Positions 1-12,400 of a stretch of DNA of 64,000 bases are shown piece after piece (the first letter of the stretch is position 1; each line of letters opens with the position of its first letter). This DNA is from Bradysia coprophila (taxonomy: Eukaryota > Arthropoda > Insecta > Diptera > Sciaridae). The stretch lies in NCBI RefSeq assembly GCF_014529535.1, contig NC_050736.1, forward strand, positions 3,720,001 through 3,784,000. Reading direction: 5' to 3'. The translations under genes were made by a program, and so were the position numbers. Under the pieces are notes generated by a model that was not told where the DNA came from, did no database searches, and saw only the letters and a list, made by a program, of their open reading frames with translations.

Positions 1-565
1 TGTAATGTTTGAGGACGTACAGAAATTAAATTGTATTTGTTTCACTGGCGTTAACTTTTTTCGCTCAGTTAAATCTGTCAAAGTTAACTGTGAGGTTAGA
101 TTCTTCACGGCCTATTTTGTTCGTGAAGAATTAACTTGTCAGTGAAACTTGACATTTTTGATGTAAAAAGGAGTTTGGTTGTCGTATTGATGCAAAATAA
201 TTATTTTTGAGCGGTGACATTGTGTTTAATTAAATAAAATCAATGAAATAATTTGTGCATTAACCGAGCGACGAAAAAATTGATTTTCTGTACGGCACGG
301 CCTCTTTAATTGTAATTGACAAAGTGTTGTATTGCTTTGACTTGTATTGACCAAAATTATTGAAAAAATTTCTTTTATTCAACGAAGAGCGACGAAACGT
401 GTTACCGTTTACGATTCGTGACGAAACATTTTACCGTTTACAAACATAGTGCGGACGAACAACAGGACAAACAATGCTAATTTCGGCGTATCACGCCATC
501 ATCAGTGCACCCATGTCTTGCGATGACTATGTGCATATCAGCACGACACAAACTGAAGTGAGCAA

Positions 566-919
566 TCACTTCAATTGTACGAGCATTATATACACTATTT
601 CGTCATTTGTAAAAACTCTTTGAGTGATTCTTTTGAAAATCCACCTATCAAAATCGGACCTATTTCGTCTGTGATGGATATATACATGGTTTGAAAGGTC
701 TTTGCCAGTAGACCTCAATACAGGTCTCACACAGTCTCGAGCCACACCTGGTTGCTGGTGGAAGATCTCCGAAGTTGGGAAAATAGTGTTTTTTATCCGA
801 ATTTTTTGGCCGTTATAAATGATCGTTCCGGGTGAGAGTGGGCTCGTTGGAAAGCTGAGCTTAAGTACTTTCGGGTCATGTCTAGTTTGATTAGATTCAT
901 TGATATATGTATGCAACAA
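566..919 (-). CDS. Unassigned ORF, possibly repeat-derived
   Basis: An open frame of 117 codons with a fairly balanced, basic composition (many Arg, Pro and His residues). I recognise no family and see no signal peptide or membrane segment. A 128-bp inverted-repeat element begins 64 bp beyond its 5' end, so it may be the relic of a repeat rather than a gene. No splice sites or polyadenylation signal tie it to a transcript. Confidence 0.15.
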   Translation of the reverse strand: MLHTYINESNQTRHDPKVLKLSFPTSPLSPGTIIYNGQKIRIKNTIFPTSEIFHQQPGVARDCVRPVLRSTGKDLSNHVYIHHRRNRSDFDRWIFKRITQRVFTNDEIVYIMLVQLK

Positions 920-982
920 TTTGCAAGAAAAATTTTCAAAATCTGTGTGAACTTTAGACAGGTCTGGGCTGGTACTTATGAC

Positions 983-1110
983 GCTTCCGTTGATACCTCA
1001 TTTGCAGTGCTGGTGATTGCCGACATAACATAATTTTATGTTAGTACAACCGCTACTTGTAAAACTCGCCAGCAATCACCAGCACTGCAAATCAGGTATC
1101 AACGGAAAGC
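983..1110. mobile_element. Foldback/MITE-like element, 128 bp
   Basis: The left arm starts GCTTCCGTTGATACCT and the right arm is its near-perfect reverse complement, ending AGGTATCAACGGAAAGC. The pairing continues inward through TTTGCAGTGCTGGTGATTGC, giving arms of roughly 40 bp around a short AT-rich centre. There is no coding capacity. This is the structure of a non-autonomous inverted-repeat transposon. Confidence 0.8.
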
Positions 1111-1332
1111 TTATGATAATTGGGAAATGAGTTAAATAATTTAACTACGATCGTGACCATTTTTGGATGTTAGAGATAGTATTATTATTTCCCAGAGAGC
1201 CAGAGAAATAATGCCACTAGAGGATAATCAGCCCGCGATCTCCTAGTGCTGTTACCATAGACTGTTACAAATACAAAATATAATGCTCTTTGAGTGGATT
1301 TTAAGTTTCAAATATGGACTCACAACTTTTAT

Positions 1333-1823
1333 TTATTTATTTAAGGTGAATTTAATGTCTTCACAAATTGTGTCTGCTTTGTATGTAACGTTTTTGCATT
1401 CGCCTTTCTTTAACGTTTCATCGCAATAGTCTTTAGACATAACGTTCAGCAATCCTTGGTAGTATTTTTCCTGTTTTTTATTGTACTCTTTGCATGGATG
1501 TGGATCGCCACCATAAATGCATGATGTATCCCAGACGACAACTGAAACTTTCTTTTTCTTCTTTTTCTCGATAACCTCTTTGATCTCCGTTTTCTTACAA
1601 ATTAGACGAAATTCCCTTTGCGTTCGATTGTCCTTTATTTCAACGCCTTTACATTCACACTATAAAAAATAAATTACAATTTAACAGAATAACATGGTTA
1701 TTTAAAAATAAATGTTCTTACGTTTCCATGTGTAATTGGTCCAACTTTTATACCTGTGGCAGCTGATGACACCTTGACAAGTGCCAGTATAAAAACCGCA
1801 GCGATCATAATTATTAACTTCAT
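1333..1823 (-). CDS. Small secreted 8-cysteine lysine-rich protein (2 exons)
   Basis: Two coding exons, 1722-1823 and 1333-1659, join in phase 0 (donor GTAAG, acceptor TTTTTATAG) to give 142 residues. Residues 1-21 are a clear signal peptide (MKLIIMIAAVFILALVKVSS). The mature part carries eight cysteines, beginning with a CEC pair at 35-37, and a run of six lysines near residues 66-71; one tryptophan lies in VVVWDTSC. Eight cysteines with a basic middle recall FGF-binding-protein-like or salivary secreted families, but I cannot assign it. A TATA box sits 156 bp upstream of the ATG and AATAAA overlaps the stop region, so this is a compact complete gene. The protein is probably extracellular; its function is unknown. 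Confidence 0.82.
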
Positions 1824-1978
1824 TTTTAGGATTTAGGATTAGGTATAGGAATCGAAAGGCAGTTATAAGGTTGACGATTAATTTCCTTAGAAAAGTTATA
1901 ACGTTTTTCCTTGCTGATGATAAATGGATAAAGCTTTGTTTAAAATACAAACTGAGGTGAAGTAAAATCTTGGTGTTG

Positions 1979-1986
1979 TATTTATA
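1979..1986 (-). promoter_or_regulatory. TATA box of the 8-cysteine secreted protein gene
   Basis: TATAAATA on the minus strand. It predicts a transcription start near 1950 and a 5' UTR of about 130 nt before the ATG at 1823. Confidence 0.6.
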
Positions 1987-2200
1987 CTCAATTTATTTGT
2001 TTGTTTAATCTCATTGAACAACATTCGTTTATAAAATTGAGAGTGTATCTGCTATCATTGAAAATTCATTTTACAAGCTGAAACAATATTTTTAGTCTCA
2101 CATATAGGTCAGTTGGATATCTATATGTATGTATCTCATCTTATCATCTGTTGAGTTATATGTTGGTGATGTCACATGCATAATTATGTAGAACCACGGA

Positions 2201-2434
2201 ATGAATGACTCAATCTGCTTGAATAGGATGGGAACAGTCCACACGTGTAGCTATATGGTGCAGTGGTTGAAACATTCTACTACCCGTCAGCGGACTGTTA
2301 CCTATACATACCCTAAGCAAAGAAAGCAGAAATCGAAACCAAATCAATATCCACGTCTTGACGAGGATGATGAAGGCGATAAGAATGATGAGGAAGAGGA
2401 TGATGAGGACGGTGAAAGCGACAATGATGAATGA
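2201..2434 (+). CDS. Acidic-tail ORF, possible terminal exon or retrocopy
   Basis: A 77-codon frame whose first half is basic (TRQRTVTYTYPKQRKQKSKP) and whose last 25 residues are nearly all Asp, Glu, Asn and Gly. AATAAA lies at 2509-2514 and is followed within a few bases by an A-run, as at the 3' end of a processed transcript. This could be the last exon of a gene or the 3' end of a retrocopied mRNA. A TATGGTGCAG at about 2250 could act as a splice acceptor in front of TGGTTGAAACATTC. No family recognised; the intact protein may be longer. Confidence 0.3.
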   Translation: MNDSICLNRMGTVHTCSYMVQWLKHSTTRQRTVTYTYPKQRKQKSKPNQYPRLDEDDEGDKNDEEEDDEDGESDNDE

Positions 2435-2508
2435 TTTTAGATCTTGCGGTTTTCTGTTGTTTTTTGTTTCGTTTCTTTTTTCCTTTCCCTGTTGAATTAT
2501 TTGTGGTA

Positions 2509-2514
2509 AATAAA
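2509..2514 (+). terminator. Polyadenylation signal after the acidic ORF
   Basis: AATAAA, 75 bp after the stop codon of the acidic-tail ORF, followed by CTTC and then a run of A. Confidence 0.4.
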
Positions 2515-2629
2515 CTTCAAAAAAAATGTCTTCATTCGGTCGTTAGATTGGAACTACCTGACATTTAGCCTCCAGATTCGGATACTTAGAAAAACTTTTA
2601 AAATTTTGTCTGTTGTAACGCAGCAGCAA

Positions 2630-2930
2630 TAAGATTCTAGTACAACAGTAGTTAGACTGTAGTAAAACTATAGTCCGACTGTAGTAAAACTGTAGTACGA
2701 CCGCAATGAAGCTGCGGTACAGCGATTGTAGCTCAGCGGTTATACAACAAGCGGTAGTACAACAGTAGTACACCAGCTGTAATGTAACTATAGGGCAGCG
2801 GTGGGACAACTGCTGTACAGAGATGTACAACTGCAGTACAGAGGTGGTACAACTGCAGTACAGAGATAGTGCGACTTTTGAAAAGCGGTAGTGCGACTGT
2901 AGTACAGAAGTAGCATATACGTTGCATCCA
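2630..2930. repeat. Degenerate minisatellite, roughly 22-bp unit
   Basis: Repeated variants of GTAGTACAACTGCAGTACAGAG fill this stretch, with unit boundaries drifting by insertions and substitutions; the cleanest copies are around 2820-2870. Open frames on the minus strand through it (Tyr/Cys/Leu-rich) are by-products of the repeat and are not called as genes. Confidence 0.7.
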
Positions 2931-3998
2931 TTTCCTGAGTTGTTCAACTTTGATTTACTTGCGGTTGTGAAGCAGTTGAAATACCAGAGATTGTTACTTG
3001 GGACACGAAATCGCGGTGAATAATTTTCAATGAAACCAAGAAATCTTACCTGAGCCTATGCGTTTTTTCGGATTTCTTTTAAATGACATACCTTTTAAAG
3101 AGTGGTCCCTCAGTTATTAAAGTTTAAATTTTGTATTTGGGAAATGTCTTTTTGTGACGGTTAGTGCATAACTCTCCACACTATATTCACAAATACCGAC
3201 AATTGGCACAAAGATAAGGTAAAATTCTTGTCTATCCATTGTCTGATCCGAAATCCAATTTCTGCGAGTTCACTGGCTTCTGATATTCCATCACTTCGTA
3301 CAAGGTTTTCTTCGATATCAAGAGCAGTGATTCGATAGTATCATGGCCAGCGCTTTCAAGTCGCGCTACATCAACTGCTCATCACAGCACAACAACACAA
3401 AAAATCTAATCCTATTGTATTTTGCACAAAAAATGTAACAAAAAAATTACAATTAGCCTACGCCAGTGACGTCACTCAGATCTTGCGAACGCGCCGCTAT
3501 CTTTGATGTCACTGGACTGTGTACAGTTTTTCCGGCTCTTCAAAATCTGTATCTCCTCAGAGGGAGATTGTCCGATGCTCCTTTCATAATTTTCTTCAAA
3601 GTTCTAATAGTTCGATTTTTTATGCCTCTAAATAGTTCGCCTTTTGACGCCTAATGTACCTTTTAGTATTTGCCATTCCGGATATATGCCCGTTACAGCA
3701 ATTTCCATGACGTCTTTGACGCCACCGACCGTCTAGATTTCAATTTCATCCCCAATTGCAATTTAACAATCAATCCATCCAACAGAGCATATATATACAT
3801 ACTAATACCCTATTCAACTGTACATCCATAAATTCAAGGTTCGTTGATTTTCGTAAAAGAGACCATCATTGTCGAAGTTTTACGAACCCTAATTGACATG
3901 GACCGATAACGTTACCTCAACAGTTATATTTCGTCAACCAACACGGAAGTACAAGAAATTTGTTTTCTTCTAAATAGGACCGTAAAGTTTGTGAAAGA

Positions 3999-5582
3999 AT
4001 GAATTCTTTTTCGAGTGCTTGTAGCGCGGGCAATTTTAGCGATGTTATGGCTACGTTGAAGGCCAATCCAACAAATACGTCTTCACTGCTGAAATTAGCC
4101 GGCGATAATGGATGGAATTGTTTACAATGGGCAGCATGGCACAGTCACATTGAGTGTATGAAATTCTTGTTAAAATTGAAGGAGTTGGACATTAATGCAA
4201 AAGAAACTGGTGAAAGGACAGTTCTGCACATAGCATTGTTACCCAAAATACAGCAAGTGTTTAATTATGTAAGTGGACGTTTTGAATACCCGCGCCATCC
4301 GTCGTATGAAATTGTGAAAATGGTACTAGAAGCAGTAGTAAAGAGCAATGATGTTAGTTGTTTTGATGGAGAATGTCCTCGCATCCTAGCTATTGCTCTA
4401 ATGAGGCATCACCTTGATGTTGTGAAATTGTTGATCGATTGCACTGCTTTTCTAAGGTTTAGTAAAGAGGTTTTCTGGCACACGGCTGCAATATTTCAGC
4501 GAGTTGATTGCATGCGTTACCTACTTCGTAAACCAGAAAACGATCTAAAAATACGAAATACTGTTGGCTGGCAACCATGCTTTTTATTCATCCAGAGCCT
4601 TCTAACTTCCGATGATATACCATCGAAAGAAGACATCGAGTTTTGTGTTGACCTATTGTTACTAACAGTTGAATCACCGGTAGACACGGTGGAGGTGTAC
4701 TTTATGATACTGGATTGTTTTAGATATAAAGATAGAAACGTTGACGACCGAGCTCGCATTATATGTACGGAAATAGTGAAAATTTTAATGCCACATCTTC
4801 CGATAGCGGAACTCATTGAAAAGATATTACACACAAAGCTACAAAGCTTCTACACTGTTGTTACCCTCATTTTGTTTGAAAAAATTAAAGGGAACATTCA
4901 AAACTGTAAGTTGACCAAGCCAGTTGTGAACAGTTACCTTCGAAATTTGCAAGACATGAAACTCTTCTTTTTGCAAGAATTATTTATGCTTTATACGGCG
5001 AATGAATCACTATTCAACGAATATATCGCAGAGTCAGTAGAGATGGGATTGACTTTCGATAAATTTGAACTAGATTCACTATTTCGTGTGGCTTGGACGC
5101 AGCAAACTACTAAGCAGGATTTATTCAATTTCATGAAAAGTCTGATTTCAAATAAATTCACTTTCATAACTTCAAGACCGTTACCACCACCACCGCCATT
5201 CCTTTCATCATTACCGCAGTCAGTGCTAAAATATCGTCTACGAGTAATGCACGAATTTTTATTGGATGTATTCGTGCCGCTATCGAACTTTGTGAATGCG
5301 CCAATCCACCTGATGAAAATTCTTCGATGGGTGAAAAGTGATCGTCGATTTAATTTCAATGAATCTGAAAACTGTGTGGAAGACTATGTTAGGCTTATTT
5401 CAGAGAGAAATGCCACTCAATCTGAAGTGGTTTCATTAAAGAATTTATCTCGAATGTCCGTCAGGAAGATGTTGTTCGAAAATTTGTCTCACTATGAGGC
5501 TTTGTCAACGATGTATTCTTTAGATATACCGATGATGCTTAAACAATTTCTTTGTTACAATCACTCGAAGTTAATGTTTTGA
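3999..5582 (+). CDS. Ankyrin-repeat protein with C-terminal SOCS-box-like motif (ASB-like)
   Basis: A single-exon frame of 527 codons. Ankyrin-type helices are visible at about residues 35-68 (DNGWNCLQWAAWHSHIECMK), 69-85, 121-150 (ILAIALMRHHLDVVKLLID) and 158-195. A proline run (PLPPPPPFLSSLP) lies near 395-407. Residues 479-521 read as a SOCS box: a BC-box-like SLKNLSRMSVRKML, then LDIPMMLKQFLCY, which matches the LPLPxxLxxYL Cul5-box pattern. By family, ASB proteins are substrate receptors of Elongin B/C-Cullin 5 ubiquitin ligases; applying that here is inference, and the usual BC-box cysteine is replaced by serine. An in-frame stop lies at 3975, inside TTTTCTTCTAAATAG, a good splice acceptor, so a 5' UTR intron is likely. 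No clear AATAAA follows the stop. Confidence 0.85.
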   Translation: MNSFSSACSAGNFSDVMATLKANPTNTSSLLKLAGDNGWNCLQWAAWHSHIECMKFLLKLKELDINAKETGERTVLHIALLPKIQQVFNYVSGRFEYPRHPSYEIVKMVLEAVVKSNDVSCFDGECPRILAIALMRHHLDVVKLLIDCTAFLRFSKEVFWHTAAIFQRVDCMRYLLRKPENDLKIRNTVGWQPCFLFIQSLLTSDDIPSKEDIEFCVDLLLLTVESPVDTVEVYFMILDCFRYKDRNVDDRARIICTEIVKILMPHLPIAELIEKILHTKLQSFYTVVTLILFEKIKGNIQNCKLTKPVVNSYLRNLQDMKLFFLQELFMLYTANESLFNEYIAESVEMGLTFDKFELDSLFRVAWTQQTTKQDLFNFMKSLISNKFTFITSRPLPPPPPFLSSLPQSVLKYRLRVMHEFLLDVFVPLSNFVNAPIHLMKILRWVKSDRRFNFNESENCVEDYVRLISERNATQSEVVSLKNLSRMSVRKMLFENLSHYEALSTMYSLDIPMMLKQFLCYNHSKLMF

Positions 5583-8500
5583 GAAGATTTCGTTTATCAT
5601 CAGATGTGGGAAGTTTTAGTAATTTTTCTGTCTTTAAAATTGTATCTTTCATAGAAAGTCTGAAAAGGGAAAAAAAGTTTTTGGATTGAAAATCCATGCT
5701 TTTAAAGATAGCTGTAGATAACAAGTATGGCCTTTGGAAATAGCAAATCATTAAACTTGTCATTTATTTTAGTAAAGTGTTTCAACAAAAAATCTATCAC
5801 TTCAATATTGTCAACATATTGTCGTATCTGTATTTTGAGAAATTGATGTAATTGAAATTTAAATATATGGTGTTTGTTAAAATGGTGAGATTGCTCGAGA
5901 AATTGATTTAATTGAAATTTATGTAGTGTTTCATGGTTAAATAAGGAACATAGTCAATTTATCTCTACTAATAATGAATTTTATTTTTAATCTTTTTTTT
6001 GTTTGTAAGCTACATCCACTACACACATTGCTACTTAATTTTCTTTTTTTTATGAAATTTTTTCCCTTACTTTAATTTTGTGAAACATTCTACGTCGTTA
6101 TTACAATATTTGTCGGTAGAAATATTTCGATTTTCTTATAAAATACATTTTTCTTGGCATTTTGCTATTTTCTTGATTCAATTTCAATTTTTTTTTCAAT
6201 TTTTACATTAAACAAATATTTTTACTTTTATAAGTAGTAGATTGGTTACACGACATTCCACATTGTACAAATTACCGATTTATTCGAAAAGTTTCATTTT
6301 CTTTTAGTAAATTTTTATTTTTGATTGAATATATCAGAGTATCATATTTTATCGGCAATCTTTTAAGTTTACTTATTAATCTGGATATTTTAATCAGATT
6401 ATTTGATTTAATTGTTTTTTATTATAAGTTATGATTGAACATGAACACTTGATAATAGATAATTTTATAGCATTATACGCATTTGTAAATAATTAATTAA
6501 TAAAATTTGAAAAAGGAATAATTTTGATTTAATTAATTTAATTTTTTTTTGATTATTTATCTATTCAATTTTTTGATTAAATATTTGAATTAAACAACAG
6601 TTAATTAATGATTTACAAATAGAAAAGCATTTTTTGTATGTAAAAATTTATATATAACATTTGAAAATATATTATTACCTAAAATTGTACATTTATTCTT
6701 ATTCATTTTCTATCAATGTAATTTGAATGAGAAATCAAAATGAGACAAAACTGAAAAAAACGAAAATAAAAAAATTCAAAAAATGATCTCCTACGAAAAC
6801 GTTTTACTTTTACGTATTTTCTTTTCGATTAATAATTTGGATTTTACGATATACAAATAGTCTACAAAGAATATGAACACATTTAAAAGACAAATTGAAT
6901 TTTTCTTTTGTCAATACAACTTTGCTTTTGATATAATATCGAATTAACCACCGGGCATCCTTATAAGCTTGAGTTTCTTTCAAAAAATATCCTTTTTATC
7001 AACTCAATTCCACCAACTCTTTTATCGTGAATATCTGTGAGCACTAATTGAATTTGAAGGAAATGAATTGCATTCTGAATATTAAGTCCGATTCAAATTT
7101 TAATGTTTCGAAGAACGATGGTATCGATGGTATCAATAAAACCTCAGTGAGTTCTCCTATTAACCTCGAGTTTAACATTCATGTCAATAAAGTAATTACT
7201 CGAAATTATTCCTGGAAATGATTCATTACCAACAATTATAGATTCTTTCATTCTAATAGTCTATAATATAGTTTTAAAGACCAGCAACGCTGCCTTTTGT
7301 TACCTTCACCTGCGGTTCCGTTCATAATCTCTAACAAAAATGTACTTGCAGTTTCATTTTGTGAAAGAGCCATACAATTTACAACTGACTTATTTGCCTG
7401 TCACATCTCAGTTGCAATTGTGTGCTTTGTTTCAAGGTTTCAAGACAGGTGTTCTTTTAGACAGTAGTCAGATTATAAATGCAAATTCGCACTGAAATCT
7501 ACCTGACTTTCCGAAGGTAATTTGGAGAAATTACCTCAATGAATACTTACAGGTGTACCATTCCTTATATTTGTAGATTTTCGAAGATAAATGGGCGCTA
7601 AAGAAATATCGTAGAGCTAACGTTTAATTTTGAATTTCTACTGAAATAAATAAAAGAAAATGTGATGAATGAGTTGACGAAGACTTTTTTTTATAAAATT
7701 TCAGTGTAAAAAGTGTTTCTATCAAAATTCATTCATATTTTGTTTTCGTTTCGTTTGTATAAAGTCTCATTAATTTGTGTGTTTAAGGTCTGCTTGATGT
7801 ATAACTAAATCGGTTTGAGTTTCATGCAGTCTATCAGACATTGTTTTGTATGAGTTTTTTTGTATGAATTTGTATTTTGTTTAAACTTCATTTACATGCT
7901 ACGCGCATCGAACAATGTATTTTTCATAAATTATGCACTTCTTTCGACGCCCCTAGCGTGTAAAATCCATTACTTAAGTAGGGATAAAAACGAAAAGTCA
8001 CGTTTTCGGCTGTTTTTTTTAATCTCAGCTTCGCCTCGAATCAAAACAGTTGACACGAGCACACGAATTTTTAACTTTTTGTCCCTTGTTATGTAAATGA
8101 CTATTTGTTTCTTTTGATGTTGTTTCTTCAACAATGGTCTATGTTTTGCATATGTGTGTGGTGAGGGGACACATCAGCAGATCAACATGTCCTAATTGTA
8201 TATATCTCCTTCTGCATCCTCAATAGCCCTTTCACTTAAGCAAATAGGTTTATTTCAAGGCCATAGGAATTGTCAAATTTCACCCACAGAGACATGACCT
8301 CATAAATATTTATATGAAAACCGATGTCTATGGATGAAATCTTGTTCGTTCGGCCAGTGAAAATTCGTGTTTACAGTTATTTGGAACAAACCTGTAGAGC
8401 CCAAATACAGTGCAAAAACGCATCTATTCCTTTCCATTTCTATCTATTTCTATAGCCTGACTTTTCGTTAGATCATTGGGTTCCAGAGGCGTAAGGGCGG

Positions 8501-9355
8501 ATCTGCTTGATAGGTGCCTAACGGCTCAAATTTTCGTTGGATAAGAATCGCTAAAACAGCTATTTGAATTTGAACCCGAACGGCGTATAGGCAGTGCGGA
8601 CCTCATTCTGTTGTTGTTGCTTGCTCTGCTCGCGCTGTGTCCACCTCAGTGTGTGTTTTGTTGAAATATATACTTTTGTTAAATAATCAATCATTTACTT
8701 CTGCTGGTGCTACGTCTACATTTCTATGATGGTCGAAATTGGTTTAAAGATATCTATTTAATCATTCATTTGCATTAAACGACTGAGTACATTTCTCTGG
8801 TATTTATAATTAATTTTATATTTTAAAATGGCAAAAATTCGACTTAATTTCTTTAAGTTCTCGAGAATTAGTTTTTGTTTTGTCTTAATAAATTTATCAT
8901 CAAAATACAAACTGCTTTTCCATGAAAATGTATCAGCTACTTAGCGCATCCTACTTGCTTGTTGTTTCTCTTTTTTAAACAAAAATTAAAATCGTTTTGA
9001 TAAATCATACAATTGTTAAATAGAAATATTGTACAAAACATTACATTGCGCACATTCAATTTTGGTCATTAGTTAAACAAAGATTTTTCATCATTTTCAT
9101 TTACTTTAATTTCTTTCGTTCTTTTGTTTCAGGTGTAAGATTGAACCTGTTAAAAACTCTTTTTAGCTTCTTAAGTTTACATATAATAATTTATATCAAA
9201 TAGTACTAATTAAAGTAAATTCATACAAAGTTCTTTTTTCTTCTTGTAAAGTTTATTCTCCCGTCGCTTCGGGTTCTCCATTCATAATTTTTTGTTGTTG
9301 TTGTTAAAAAGTAATTTTAATAATTTATAAAATTATTTTCAATTTTTTTCGTCTA
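5583..9355. other. AT-rich intergenic DNA without recognisable genes
   Basis: Long A/T runs with scattered short ORFs lacking coding character. The Thr-, Arg- and Phe-rich frame at 7860-8096 has no recognisable domain. No RNA gene or clear inverted repeat seen. Confidence 0.5.
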
Positions 9356-9361
9356 TTTATT
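9356..9361 (-). terminator. Polyadenylation signal of the cytochrome b561 gene
   Basis: AATAAA on the minus strand, about 70 bp beyond the stop codon at 9430-9432. Confidence 0.4.
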
Positions 9362-9429
9362 GCGTCGTTTGATGTATATTTTATCGTGTATTTTTTTGTT
9401 GCGTTGATCGACTGATTGATACGATTTAC

Positions 9430-12400
9430 TTAAAGACGTTCGGTCACATAAACTTTAGCTGTCGCTGGTGCATTCGATCTTCGAACAGCGAATGAAATGA
9501 TAATGCCGAGTGCAACAATCGTAGCACCGAGTGCATTGATGACAATACCCTCTTCTGTCCATTCGGCATAAGCAGTACTATAAAACACAATTGATAAACC
9601 CAGAGTCATTAAACGGTCGAAATCTTTCGCATTTCTTACTATTCATACCCAAGTTTCCATATTGCTTTTTGTGTCAGTCCCGTCAAGCATGCTGCACAAG
9701 CGAGCATAAATGTGACCAAGCCGAAGCTGGCGTGTATCGGAACCATGGCCGCACGGCAAGAGTAGGTGCCATTCTCACAGCATAAGCAGACAAGGAATCT
9801 GAGAATTTTAAGATTTTTGGTATTAGTTTCTCTTTCATATAATCGGTTTGTGTCTTACGTGAAAAATCCGAACACGAATTGCAAAACAAACAGGCCCATG
9901 GTCACCAAACCGATCCATGAGTGAAGTGTGTAAAAGTTTGGAATTGGTGGATTTGCCAGATTGTGCGAGTCAAACACAGCCAAGAAACCGATCACAACAC
10001 ACGGTATGGTGCATGCATGGAAAAATGTATGGGCCAGCTTAACATAAATATGTTTCAAGCATCTACAGAGTCTGTAGAACAGAATGGCTGCAACATACAG
10101 TATTATTCAAATCATTTTTGTCCACAAAACCTATAATCCGTTTTGCAACTTACAAAAGCCAGATAGTGTGATAAATCCACCGACCATCAGTACAGGATGA
10201 AGGTTAAACTGAATCTCTGGTTTTTCCGACCATGCAAATCCACCTCTGTAGTAGATTACCCAGAATAAGGTGAGCACCAATGCGCCGATCAACAAAATTG
10301 TTGAGAGTATAACTACGACCAAATATTCGAACCATGATGCACATCCCCATGAGTTGTCTCCCTCGTCTTCATACCTCCTGCAATAGAAATTACCATAAGT
10401 TATTTGATTACACTGCGAATGTCTTCTTAGGCCTAGATAGTCAACCAATTGATGTTAATGTGAGCACCCTTTAAGGGTTATAATAACATCATGAAGGGGA
10501 GGAGGAAATCGAAACTGTGAGACTGTTGAACGGTTTTTACCCTTTTTGACCTAAACTATCAATAGATCTTATAAAACTTGATTAAACTTAAAAATCATAT
10601 TCGTCTTGTCCCTGTCGTTTCGTTCAAGTGAAAAAAGTTCATTTGCCATTTATCAAATTAATATCAAATCAAGATCGTTGGTAGGCTAATTGTGACTAAG
10701 ATCTCATTCGTCGAATGATTAATGGAATAATAATGAGCGGTAAGAAGAACTTGTTCCTAAATTTCATTAATGGAACTAGCCGTACGGTCTTACGACATTA
10801 ACTCATTCGTACACAAGACAAAGAATCATTCTTAGACGAACACAAAAAGTAAGCAAATTAACTTGTTAATTAAGTTTAAGTGCCTTGTTTAAGAGTTCAA
10901 TAGGTTAGTTAAATATTTTTATTAAAACATACGCCGATAAGATCTTCTGTTTGAGAAAGTACAGTTTACCTTTTTTCATAATGTGTTCGCTGACTTACGA
11001 GTATTTAGTTAAACGTTAGATGAGCTAATAAATGCATCATCCCATCCAGCCAGGCCAGACGTTATTTTCCTCAAGCTAATTTATAATTTTCCTATAACAT
11101 TTTTTCTCTCTCATTCGTTTGCATTTCACCATAATTACAGTTCCATCCTGTCATTTATATGTCCACTTTCATGAAATTTATCACAACACATAGTTGCAAA
11201 ACTTTGTTATTCAAATCTTTCAACGTAACAAGAGTGAACTTCATAACTTTATAATTACATTGCCTACAACGGAAGCAAGAAAATTAAAGTTTTCCTGCAT
11301 CGTCTATGCGTATCCACTGAAGAAGGAAAAAAAATCAAAAAAATTATATTTGCTCATAGATCATCATTGAGAAGTAAAAACCACTTCATATGTTTATTAC
11401 ATTAAATAACTGCTACATCAAGATATAATGCCAACAAATGATATGATTTGAGCTGTCGTTGAGCAATGGCCATTAATTGAATCTTTGACTAGCTTTATTA
11501 ATTTACATTTTCATATTTTGATTTCGCTATAAAATGATGTGAAGACAAGCCATTAATACAGAGAACTTATTCGATGGTAAAATGTGGTATAATTGTTTTT
11601 TGTTTAATGTTGTGTGTCATCTTGTGTTTCATACAAATTCTTTAATCGCATTAGTGTTAACGTACATATATTTGCTTAAAATGCGAACACTCTTTTGTCT
11701 TTGTTTTCATCATTTTTTTCGCTTATAGCTACCAAGCTAAGATCTGCATATTTGTTAACATCATTATAACACAAATTATTATTGATATAATTGCGAATAC
11801 ATCGAAACCAGAGCCTCTATATCTCTGGGGCCCGAAGCAGCAATGAGAAAATAATTTCTTGGCATGACTAACCATGACCAATCATCATGCAAAATGTTTC
11901 ATATAATTTTGCTACCTGCCCCATACGAAAGATGATTATTACATGTTAATGTACCCCCTGCGAAAATGATCCATTACCTGTGGACTATTTACGGTTCTTT
12001 TTTTTTTAATTTTCCTTTGTGGACATCAACTTTTGCATGGGTCAGGTAGTAAACCAGAATACATTGAATGCTTCCACATTCTTCGTTTCTTCGAAAAAAC
12101 TATGTGATAAAAGCAAACTCACACGTGTGTTGTTGAGCAACAAGCTTCAGTAACTGTTTTTCGACAAGTGAAGTTGTATATCCGAGTCGAAGGCGACTTG
12201 TCAATAAGACCGAAGTTTTATGCTTAACAATACACTTGTGAGTTTGCTTTTATCACGAAATTGTTTCCTCATGTAATGAAATACTTTCGCAGCAAAGGCC
12301 TTGAGGTAGAACTACTAAATATAACAAAAAGTTCTACTCCATTTCCAACTATAGTAACAACATAAGTTGGGCGAACATATTGAAATTGTTACTGGTTTGT

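Noticed and set aside
2543-2947. 134-codon Tyr/Cys/Leu-rich ORF
   Set aside because: Created by the minisatellite at 2630-2930; repeat units of drifting length do not keep a protein period.
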